A DNA stretch of 64,000 nt from Maylandia zebra (lineage: Eukaryota; Chordata; Actinopteri; Cichliformes; Cichlidae): the NCBI RefSeq assembly GCF_041146795.1, contig NC_135175.1, forward strand, positions 31,868,136-31,932,135, read 5' to 3'. Positions 20,105 through 34,912 of this stretch are shown piece after piece; the first letter of the stretch is position 1, and every line of letters begins with the position of its first letter. The translations under genes and the position numbers were made by a program. The notes below the pieces were generated by a model, which had not been told where the DNA came from, did no database searches, and was given only the letters and a program-made list of their open reading frames with translations.

Positions 20105-22092
20105 AGAAGTGGATGTAGCTGTAATAGGAAAAGAACTATTGCTAACTTTTCTGTTTACTAGAAGGTTTTAAAATTTCTGTACTTTTAGGTGACAGGAGAC
20201 ATGTGGCCTGGTCAAAACACAGAGAGCTGCACTCTAAAAGATCTTTAAACATAGTAAACATACCTTGTGTGCCACAGACTGCTCCCAAACACGAGGGGAC
20301 AAGTAATACCTCTAAAACACTTAAGTTGGCTTTATTAAACATTAGATCTCTAGCTGGGAAAACATTTTTAATTAATGATTTAATCACTGAGCACAGCCTT
20401 GATTTTATGTTTTTAACTGAAACTTGGTTGGACCAAAGTAACAGTGGAGCTGTTCTCATCGAGACGACCCCTCCTAACTACAGTTTTATCAGTGAGGTCA
20501 GGGTGAGCAGGAGAGGAGGCTCTTGGTAAATGCATTGAGGAAATCAATGACTGGTTGTGCCACAATTTTCTCCAACTAAACAAAAACAAAACTGAGGTAA
20601 TAGTCTTTGGCGCCAAAGAAAAACGATTACAGGTCACCAGAGAACTTCAATCTATACATCTAAAAACCACAAACCAGGCGAGAAATTTGGGTGTAGTGAT
20701 GGATGCAGACCTAAACTTAGAAAAACACATTAAGACAATAACAAAGTCAGCTTACTATCACCTCAAGAATATATCAAGGATAAAAGATCTGATGTCTCAA
20801 CAGGACCTGGAAAAACTAGTCCATGCATTCATCTTTAGTAGGCTTGATTACTGTAACAGCATCTTTACAGGTCTACCTAAAAAATCAGTCAGACAACTAC
20901 AGCTCATTCAGAACTCTGCTGCTCGAGTCCTCACTAAGACCAAAAAAGTGGACCACATCAGTCCAGCTCTGAGGTCTTTACACTGGCTGCCTGTCCGTCA
21001 GAGGATAGACTTTAAAGTTCTGATGCTGGCCTATAAAGCTCTGAATGGTTTAGGACCAAAATACATCAATGACCTCCTGACCCAGTATGAACCATCCAGA
21101 TCCCTCAGGTCATCTGGATCCGGTCTTTTATCAGTTCCCAGAGTCAGAACCAGACACGGAGAAGCTGCATTCAGCTTTTATGCTCCTTATATCTGGAACA
21201 AACTCCCAGAAAGCCTCAGATCAGCTGAAACACTCAGTTTATTTAAATCCAGGTTGAAGACTCACCTGTTCTCAGCTGCATTTGAATAAAGCACCAAATC
21301 CACACTTTAAGCTTAAATTTCAAAACTTACATTTAACTACTGATTTTATCTACTGTTCTGATTTTATCTGTTTTGATTTTATAAGATAAGATAAGATAAG
21401 ATAACCTTTATTAGTCCCACACGTGGGAAATTTGTTTTGTCACAGCAGGAAGTGGACAGTGCAAAAGTTATGATGCAAAAATTAGAATACAATAAGAATA
21501 AATACAGTACACAGCTGTACAGAATAGAATAAAATAATATACTATATACAGTAGAATAAAATAGAATAAAAATATACAATAAGATAAAAATAGAATACGA
21601 ATACTATATACAACTGAGTAAAAATACAATGATGCCAGAAAGGATTATTGCACTTAGTGTTATTGCACATGTATGGATGTGTGTGCTTGATCAGTTAAAG
21701 TCTTTATTATGGAGTCTGACAGCAGTGGGGAGGAAAGACCTGCGAAATCTCTCCGTCCCACACCGTGGGTGCCGCAGTCTCCCACTGAAGGAGCTGCTCA
21801 GTGCTGTCACAGTCTGCTGCATGGGGTGGGAGACGTTGTCCATCAGGGATGACAGCTTAGCCGCCATTCTCCTGTCACTCACCACCTCCACTGGGTCCAG
21901 TGGAGGTGGTACTGTTGTTTGTTTGTTTGTTTGTTTGTTAATTAGTTAGTTAGTTTATTTGCTTGTTTTAATCAATTTTAAATCATGCTTTTTATTTGTT
22001 CTTGTTTCTAATGTCTCTGTAAAGCACTTTGAATCACCTTGTTGTTGAATTGTGCTATACAAATAAACTTGCCTTGCCTTGCCTTGCCTTAT
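20105..22092 (+). mobile_element. Internally deleted L2 LINE copy
   Basis: Plus-strand 20203-20520 encodes an endonuclease start (LALLNIRSLAGKTFLIN, FLTETWLDQSN). At about 20520 it jumps directly to the last part of the reverse transcriptase ([19 protein letters not shown]) and runs open to 21289. From 20520 to about 21375 it is nearly identical to 18748-19600 of the neighbouring L2. A LINE 3' fragment interrupts its UTR at 21382-21912. It ends with a TTGCC tail at about 22070-22090. Confidence 0.8.
21382..21912 (-). mobile_element. Nested LINE 3' fragment with TTATC tail
   Basis: In minus orientation the ORF from 21891 gives MDNVSHPMQQTVTALSS and a GRLRHPRCGTERFRRSFLP block, a CR1/Rex-type C-terminus. 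The UTR then ends in a TTATC repeat (plus ATAAGATAAG near 21380-21402). The first L2 copy reads across the equivalent site without it (about 19599-19602), so this insertion is later than the L2. Confidence 0.75.
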
Positions 22093-22308
22093 GTTAAGGC
22101 CTGATCCTTCTGAAATTCATAGCCAGTGCTCTGACACGGTTTCATCAATCTTTGAATGCTGAAAAAGAACAGTGTATCCAGAAAAACACATTATATTATA
22201 TAAATTATTATAAAATTTGTGTGCGCCTAACTTTTGTGCCGGTACGTTCAACTTTTTAAAGTTAGGCGTACCGGTACGCCCATGGCAAAAAGTTAGTCTA
22301 GAGCCCTG

Positions 22309-22613
22309 ACTAGGCTAAATTATATCACCAAGACACTGCTTCAGGACCTCTCAGCAGCAATTTACACACTTAGACATTTACTGTACAAACATTAACACAC
22401 AGGCATCACAGTAGTGATTGCAGTTGCACCTTTCTGTGTGGAGGTTGTATGTTGTCCTTGTGGGTTCTCTCTAGGTACTCTAGCTTCCTTCCTGTTAGGA
22501 AAGGCCTAATTTACTTAAAAATCTGTAGGATAAATTTTAGAAAGCTGAACAAGTTTTAGCATGATCGTGTTTAACCTTTAAAGTAGGCTCCAAAGTGAGA
22601 TCAAGATATTTAT
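22309..22613. other. Unassigned repeat-like sequence
   Basis: AT-rich and without a gene. It is continuous with 23764-24060 once the retroposon at 22631-23746 and one copy of its duplication are removed. Confidence 0.4.
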
Positions 22614-22630
22614 ACTTCACTCTAATTTTG
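22614..22630 (+). repeat. Target-site duplication of the GC-rich retroposon (left)
   Basis: ACTTCACTCTAATTTTG, identical to 23747-23763. Confidence 0.85.
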
Positions 22631-23746
22631 TTTTTTTGTTTTTGTTGTTTTTTTGTGTGTCCCGTTTGGATCTATAGCATCAGAATTGTTGTCTTAAGGC
22701 CAAGAAAGATGCCAAGCGGATTTATTTTACCAAGTGGATCATCATGGCCTTGCCATATTGGTCCATTTGATTGACCTTTATTATAATTATGAATTTATTT
22801 TATTTTCGGTTGCTACAAACGGGACAGACATGATTGTGGGATAGGACAGGGAGAAAGAATGAAAGAAAGAGAGGGAGAGAAAGAAAACCAAAGGGGAGAA
22901 GAGACGGTGAGAAGGGGGAGAAAAAAGAAAGAAAAACAAACAAAACACCTGGGTCACCTGTATGGAGAAAAAAACAGAAGAGAAAGCAAACAACAAAGAG
23001 CAACATAATAAAAACAAAACCATCACAATAAACTAGCTAGCAGTAGATATCAGTAAATACTAAATATTAAACGATATTGTGCAGCACGCAAGATAGACAG
23101 CGCACAATGTGCTTTGAGGCAGCAGCCAAGAAAGCTGTAGTCCGCGTCTGTGAACACCCGTGTGTACACCTGTGTGCATACCTGTGTGGATCAGCATGCT
23201 TGCATTCCAAAGGTTTCTCCATGTAACGATCTGCTAGGGAGTTTGGGGAGCCACAGCCCCGTCCACCAGGGTATGAAGCAGGTATGGAGGTGATCCAGGC
23301 CCCAGATATCCAGAGGCCCCAGAGTACAAGGACCCGAGGAGCACCACCAAAGGGGGGGAACCGTGCCACCCTCCTGGGAAGAGCTGAGTAGAGCCCCAAA
23401 GGAGAGGTCACCCAGCAGCTGCGGAGTAGAGACCAGAGGGGGTTGCAGTGGCGTGCCCGCGGGCTCTGCCGGCAGCCAGCTGTGCCAGAGAGGACCGAGA
23501 TTCAGGCCCTGAGACCAGAGGCCTGAGGGCATCCCACCCCCCGGAAGGAGCCCAGCCGGGCCACAGGCGCCCGGCCCCACCAATCGGCCACCAGGAGTGA
23601 GCCGGTACATACATGAGCGCCCAGCCCCAGACGACAAGGACCACCAACACACCACCAGGGAGGCCCCGCATCCCAGACCCCAGTCTGACGGCCAGCACCT
23701 CCTCCCAGCCCCCCAGCCCTGACGGCTAACAGAACCGGGGTGAGTA
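22631..23746 (-). mobile_element. 1.1-kb GC-rich retroposon, unclassified and apparently non-coding
   Basis: A 1116-bp insertion is flanked by a perfect 17-bp direct repeat. The T-rich left end (22631-22653) is the A-rich tail of a minus-strand transcript. Reading 5' to 3' on the minus strand, it begins GC-rich (CCCCGGTTCTGTTAGCCGTC), passes a Gly/Pro/Trp-coding-like but motif-free region (23700-23250), then a long polypyrimidine tract (plus 22855-22980 is purine-rich), then the A-rich tail. Minus-strand ORFs of up to 154 codons overlap in different frames and match nothing I know. The tail and the duplication length fit mobilisation by LINE machinery. It could be a large SINE, a non-autonomous LINE derivative or a retrocopied RNA. 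Confidence 0.65.
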
Positions 23747-23763
23747 ACTTCACTCTAATTTTG
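23747..23763 (+). repeat. Target-site duplication of the GC-rich retroposon (right)
   Basis: ACTTCACTCTAATTTTG, identical to 22614-22630. Confidence 0.85.
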
Positions 23764-24257
23764 AAATTATGAGCAGAATCTTACTATAACCTGTGTAGAC
23801 CTGTACATTTGCCTTTATGTCGACTGTAGTGTTGGAAACACGTTGGAAAAAGACACAATAAACATAAGATAAAGATACCAGTGGAGGTCCTGCCCCTGGG
23901 GAAAAGCCCATTGTTTTAGTTTTCTTGCTTATGTCGATCAAGGACAAAGCTTCAGCTGTTCCAGAACTGTCAGCCACAAATGAAGGGTGAATCATCAGCA
24001 CACTGACAGCTACTATCCAGCTCCTCTTTCTGCTCTGGCTGCATGTCCTCATAATGTACTTGAACTGTGACACACCTCTAGCTGCTATGTATAGAGTCTG
24101 TTGTCAGAGCTCTGCAAACAAATAGTTTATACAGTGTCAGATACCCTTGGTCTGGATCAGAGGGATTCGCTCAAGCTTGTGGTACGACGCAGTCTACGTG
24201 CTGTAGTTTGGCGTGATTCAAACTTTTCTCGTCGTTTCCAGTTCCACCGGAGATGAA
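23764..24257. other. Region upstream of kbtbd13
   Basis: The first 300 bp continue the older repeat. A pyrimidine-rich TTTTCTCGTCGTTTCCAG ends at 24240, a plausible splice acceptor 17 bp before the kbtbd13 ATG. A non-coding 5' exon may therefore lie upstream. No clear TATA box or CpG-rich promoter was seen. Confidence 0.35.
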
Positions 24258-25754
24258 ATGAAGATTTATGGAACAGATGTCATGGAGTCCAGCAGCTGCC
24301 CACACTTGAGCCAACAGTCAGGACAATATAAGGGAGCAGACAGCCTGCGAGTCAGCATTAAAGACTGTGTTTTCACTGTGGATAAACCCACTGTAGTCAA
24401 AAACTGTGAGTACTTCAGAGCATTGTTCCAGTCAGGAATGAGAGAGTCTAAACAGGAGGAGGTCCAGCTGAAATGTGTGGGGAATCTGGGATTTCAAGTT
24501 CTGCTGCAGGTGCTGGATGGGAAGCGACCCATCCTCAACAGTGACGAGATCGTCGAAGCAATAGAGTGTACGGCTTTTCTCCAGGTGCCAGCTCTCACCA
24601 AGCATTTGATCAATATTATAAATTCCCAAAACTGCTTGCTCATGTTTCATACAGCTGCAACCTACGGAGAGTGGGAGTTGTTCCACAGAGCAGCTTTATT
24701 CATCAGAGACATCTACGCTGACCTAGGGGAGGAGGTTCGTAGCTTACCCAGTAAGCTGCTGGAGTACATTGAGTCTCTTCTCCCAAGTAGCTACATGGCA
24801 GTGTGCAGTCACTCTCCATCCACTGAGCAGCTCCAGGATGCCCAGAGGACAGTGTGTCATCTGGATGAAGAGCAAAAAGAGTGGCGAATCCTCACACATC
24901 TTCCTATGAGCACCAGCACCATCATGGCAGGCGTGGCAGTCCTCGACAACAAACTGTACATAATCGGAGGATTGTATGATTTAAGCAAGAAGGTGGTGGA
25001 GACTGGATTCTGCTACGATCCCGTGGCCAATTCATGGTCAGTGATTTGTGGACCTCAGCAGCTACGCTACAACTTCTCTCTGATAGGTCATGAGGGATGT
25101 CTCTATGCTATAGGAGGGGAGTATAACAAGAAGGCTCTGTCATCAGTGGAGAGATATGGGCTGTCTGATCAGAACTGGAGTTTTGTTTCCTCCCTCCCGT
25201 GCCCTGCAGCCTCAGTGGTGTCCACTGTAGCCATGAAGAGGATCTATATCTGTCTTTGGAAAGGGAAAGGGGCCACAGACATCCATGAGTACGTACCTGA
25301 ACACAATCGGTGGAATCTGGTCACTACACTCATCCGCCAGCACAGTTATGGTCTTCATATGGTGGCCCACAGGGATAACCTCTATGTGATGCGGAATGGA
25401 CCATGTGAAGACTTCTTACAATGTGTGATGGACTGTTACAACCTGACTTCAGATCAGTGGACAGTGATGTCCGGTCAGTACGGGAACAGCAAGAGCTCTC
25501 TGTTCACGGCAGCGGTCAGAGGAGATTCTGTGTTCACGCTCAGCAGACACGTGACCACAGAGTACACCATAGAGGAGAACAAATGGAGGCTCCGGCGTGA
25601 GATGAAAGGTTTTGGCAGGATTGGATCCATATATACATTTTTGATGAGGCTTCCTAAACCCACTCCCTCCCTTTTAGGAAATTGCCCAAGCCAGAACCTG
25701 AGAGACACTGATGTCTGTCACAGATGTCCCCTGGGATGCTCTCAGCACATTTAA
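24258..25754 (+). CDS. kbtbd13: Kelch repeat and BTB domain-containing protein 13
   Basis: A single uninterrupted exon encodes 498 residues (human about 458). The BTB fold spans about residues 28-123, with the family signature EYFRALFQSGMRE (51-63) and a VLLQVLDGKRP segment. A BACK-like helical region (about 124-195) includes LLPSSYMAV. Kelch repeats run from about 200 to 490 (LYIIGGLYDLSKKVVE, LYAIGGEYNKK, SSVERY, MVAHRDNLYVMRNGP). These match vertebrate KBTBD13, a CUL3 ubiquitin-ligase adaptor in muscle whose mutation causes nemaline myopathy in humans. The ATG at 24258 is the first in frame. The Met at 24282 has a stronger Kozak context (GTCATGG) and is an alternative start. Linkage to ubap1l and pdcd7 supports orthology. 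Confidence 0.93.
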   Translation: MKIYGTDVMESSSCPHLSQQSGQYKGADSLRVSIKDCVFTVDKPTVVKNCEYFRALFQSGMRESKQEEVQLKCVGNLGFQVLLQVLDGKRPILNSDEIVEAIECTAFLQVPALTKHLINIINSQNCLLMFHTAATYGEWELFHRAALFIRDIYADLGEEVRSLPSKLLEYIESLLPSSYMAVCSHSPSTEQLQDAQRTVCHLDEEQKEWRILTHLPMSTSTIMAGVAVLDNKLYIIGGLYDLSKKVVETGFCYDPVANSWSVICGPQQLRYNFSLIGHEGCLYAIGGEYNKKALSSVERYGLSDQNWSFVSSLPCPAASVVSTVAMKRIYICLWKGKGATDIHEYVPEHNRWNLVTTLIRQHSYGLHMVAHRDNLYVMRNGPCEDFLQCVMDCYNLTSDQWTVMSGQYGNSKSSLFTAAVRGDSVFTLSRHVTTEYTIEENKWRLRREMKGFGRIGSIYTFLMRLPKPTPSLLGNCPSQNLRDTDVCHRCPLGCSQHI

Positions 25755-26345
25755 AAGCTGGTGATCATCATTCTGATTTCTATTCTAATAATATGTGGCA
25801 AAGGATTACAGCCCACACTGCAGCTGTTTCAATCGCACCTCTAAAGAATTGGTTTAGTCTGCCCAAACTATTATTTCAGACTGTTTACTGTTCAGACTGT
25901 CTACGGAGGAATCAAAGCAGGATTGATGGATGAAGCTGCAAAGCTAGCACTAATGTAGCTTTTTATCGCGTTTGTTTGTGGGACCCACCCTGTAATATAC
26001 ACTTTTTATTGCACAGTCCTTGAAGAAAACAGATGGTCATGGTGTAAATTAATTTCACACTTTTAATAAGTTTGTTCACAATTACTACAAATATTTACGT
26101 CACTTCAAAATTTAGACACAGCAGGACTTTAATCAGAGTATTTTTGTTCCAAAACGAATCTAAAAAAGTGGTAAAGAAGATATGGGTTAATTCAGAAATA
26201 TGAATAGATCATCTAACAATGCAGTGTCAGCATCAACTATATGTGTGCAGTTGTTTCATACCAGCACAAGGTCAGATATGACTGCAATTTTTAGAATACA
26301 GATGATTGTCTGCAAGATATCAATGTGAAAAGTGTGTGTGTTTTA
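25755..26345. other. kbtbd13 3' region and convergent intergenic space
   Basis: AT-rich, with no coding signal. It separates the 3' ends of kbtbd13 (+) and ubap1l (-), so it should hold both polyadenylation sites. Confidence 0.45.
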
Positions 26346-31846
<5,501 letters not shown>

Positions 31847-33289
31847 ACTGCTCAGTCCACTGAGAAAACAAAGATAAGTCAGCCATAGAACAACTCACAC
31901 AATCCCTCCAGTTGTGGATCTGTAATGTGGACCGCCGTGCTCCCTGAAAGGAAACACAACAATCTGTATTTCCACAAGCTCAGAGAGCTGCAGCGTTCAG
32001 GCAGTGGCCCTGTTCTAACCCCTCCGTTCTAACTGCAGAAGTGTGCACTCCACTTCTGCTGGCCTTTCAATATTTTCTGCTTTTATATTAGAGTCCCTGA
32101 TGATTCCTCCCACGAGAAGCCTGAAGATTTCCATTAGGCCAAATAGAACACCGTCTCTTTTTTCTCTCTGTAATCTGTCAAACATTATTGTTATCGCTAA
32201 TATATTCAATAAGGTTATAAAAACAATTAACATTATGTGATAACAGGGTTATTATAATTTCTTTTAATGCTTTTTGTATTTACTTTTTCCAGCATGTGAA
32301 GAAAGGTAAGAGCATCACTGCTTTGAGTGTTACTTTGGATCAACAACTGTCGAATGTTTAGATTCTACAGTAATAAGTCTGTGCTACAAAGTCCAAGTCC
32401 AGTCTTGTCCTCCTCAGAGGGGATTCCACTCAACTTCAGCAGGCGATTTTCATCTTCATAAAGGTGATGCACATCAGACGTCGAAGCGGTTCAGTCAGTA
32501 CAGGTTGTCCTCATCAGCACAATCAATCCATAAATCTTCCTTCAACTACTCTTTTTGTCAAACAGTACAATTTTTGTTGTAAGGTACGGTTGTGTTCTCC
32601 ATGCTCAGTCAGGCTTGAATAAAGATGTCAGACTGCCAACAACGCTCAATCCATTTCTCAGTCATCAGCACACAGGTACCACGACACCATCATTACTCTG
32701 CATCGGTAGGAATGATGCAGCCTCTGTTATCCTCCTCTAGGCTCATAGAAACTACTCCTATCCGGAAAACAAGGACGAAGAGGAGCTCTGCTGAAGTGTT
32801 TATCACATTCATAAACAGAGCATGAAGCAGCGAGAAAGGATTTTCCTAGAAAACCGTCATCATGAGCTTTTCCTTTCTGTCATCTCGAGCTCAGATTAGA
32901 GAATGGACGGCCTCTTTCACAAACAAACAAACCTACAGTTTGTCTCTAGGTGTTAATGTGTGTGTGTGAGAGAGATGGTACACACAACTGTGCACTCAGC
33001 ACTAATCAGGTTTGTGCAGCATGAAGACACAGCCAGCAGACAGATGGCCGAGGACTCGTAACACCAAAGACCACAGATGCTGAAGGCTTTGTGTGTCACC
33101 TCTGACGCTTTCTGCTGCTGAATAAGAACAAATGTGTATATGACTATTTCTAAGTTCAAAAGCTGTGCAAGACTTGTTAAGACAAGTATAATTATCTGAT
33201 GCTGCACACTCACTACTCTTTAAGTCACATAGCAGACTATGTGCCTTTCATAAATACAATAAAATGTGCTCTAAATCCCCCACTCTCCC

Positions 33290-33321
<32 letters not shown>

Positions 33322-33347
33322 CACACACACACACGCATATACACACG
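33290..33347 (+). repeat. CA microsatellite
   Basis: Interrupted (CA)n run. Confidence 0.9.
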
Positions 33348-33659
33348 GAGAGATCTAATGAAATACACTGTTGAAAATAGAAAAAAAGCTTACCCTTGTG
33401 TCTTTGTGTGGTCAGAGCTGCAGTCACTTAGTTTGTGATGTATCATTCATCACTTAGAGAACCACCTGGGACACTAATCCACTGATCTCCAGTAACCCTC
33501 ATCAGCTGACTTACTGTGTACGCAGTTGACAGCTCAAGAGAAGCAAGTAAGGACATCAGATGGTGCCTGCAGTCGCGAGGACACCCACATGTCCCTAATA
33601 TTTGTGTGAAGTCACACAAATGTTAGACTCCAGGGCACCTGTCTGAGTCTGAACGTATA

Positions 33660-33869
33660 TGTGTATATACACAGACCATTTTATTAGGTGTTCAAGTATA
33701 TAATCAGCCAATGACACGGCAGCAACTTAATCCCTTTAGCTATCTAGACCCAATCAAGACGCACTACTGAAGTTTAAATATCAGAATGCACAAAGAAAAA
33801 AGGTGATTGAAGGGACTTGGTGCCAGGCTGACCTGAGTATTTCAGAAACTGATGATCTGATGGCATCTT

Positions 33870-33908
<39 letters not shown>

Positions 33909-34176
33909 GAGCAGCTTGGTGGCAGCAGCTGCGGCAGCAATAAGGGGAGAACGACCAGACTGCTTTAAACTGTCTGCAGAAGAGCTCCTTAGTGCCTCCT
34001 CAGCACTGTTGAACGCCAGTCTACCCAAGTATTGTTGCTGATGCGCAGGCATCTTCTTTAGGATAAGCCGTTGTGAGGTAAAGCCCAAATAATGTCAGAC
34101 TGAGTTCTTGAGCGTGACAACTAAGGCTGTTCTGAAGTCAATAAGGACTTAACACACACTAATTATACCTAACAAC
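33660..34176 (+). mobile_element. Small DNA transposon remnant with TTTATTAGGTG end
   Basis: The left end GACCATTTTATTAGGTGTTC and the right end TATACCTAACAACATAGTGG are inverted relatives of each other. Internal ATCAGCCAATGACACGGCAG and CTGAGTATTTCAGAAACTG belong to a common fish element. A (CA)n run (33871-33906) interrupts it. A second copy of the left end starts at about 34199. Confidence 0.5.
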
Positions 34177-34912
34177 ATAGTGGCCACACTTACCTCCCGG
34201 TCACTTTATTAGGTGCATTACGTGTTTTCACAGTGGAGGACAATCATTAAACATGGCAACATGACCGAAGAGGTCAAAGAAAGTACACGTGATCCCTGTG
34301 AGATCAACACCTTTTCAGCTCTTGGCTCCGATGTTTATACAGGGCAGCTAATCAGAAGACCAGACGTCTTAAAGGGGGGCTGTAGTATTTGTAGCTAACA
34401 ATATAGTGTAAAGTCTTTGAATAGAAATGAAGCTGCTGCACACCACAGAGCTGAGAAAAGCCACGATCAGAGGACGCAGACACCGTCCTGCTGTGCCCAC
34501 TCCTCTGTGATCGAGCAGCGTTTACCCCTCTCATGTGAGTCGGGCTACAGGTGACACTTTCTCCTAAACACATGGGCACTGAACCATGAGTAATATGTTG
34601 CTGTGGATAATAAACTGCGTGACAACTTCATATTGTTCATTTTATTTTGTCTTTAGAAAATTCATCAGAGTAAAATACAAACTGTTACTGAGTAAAGAAA
34701 ACAGGCATAAGTCCATACTGTGGGCTGTTCCACGCTGCACCTCACAGATAAAACACTTCCTGTTGTCCCAAGAAGGCTTACATCCGTTTCAAATGCAGAG
34801 ACTGCTGCTCCTCTCGTCTAAGTGTCGATGGAAGCGCGTTGAAAGCTCCAGGTAAGCTGCGGCCATCTTTGTCACCGTCACCTGGTTGTTGCACTGTGCA
34901 GCCGAGGACCAG

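Larger units (their letters stand above)
16268..22308 (+). mobile_element. Composite region bounded by CAGGGCTCTAGA inverted termini (hAT-like)
   Basis: The left end reads CAGGGCTCTAGAGTGCGACC and the right end, on the minus strand, CAGGGCTCTAGACTAACTTT. The first 12 bases are identical and the rest differ. The left arm has an internal GGTCGC-rich palindrome, and the right arm has a self-complementary GCGTACCGGTACGC. Flanks share only ACTAG (16263-16267 and 22309-22313), not a clean 8-bp duplication. No transposase is visible. The interior holds a second DNA element and two L2 copies. It may be a composite of two related non-autonomous hAT families. Confidence 0.5.
31847..34912. other. ubap1l 5' flank and pdcd7 3' flank
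   Basis: Contains the likely ubap1l promoter and 5' exon (position unresolved), CA microsatellites and a small DNA element with TTTATTAGGTG ends. No additional coding exon was recognised. Confidence 0.4.

Noticed and set aside
22787-23753. Several minus-strand ORFs in the GC-rich retroposon
   Set aside because: Overlapping frames of low-complexity Gly/Pro/Trp or Phe/Ser, with no domain and no consistent frame.
24213-24257. Upstream extension of kbtbd13 from a GTG codon
   Set aside because: Non-ATG start, no similarity to KBTBD13, and a splice-acceptor-like tract lies within it.
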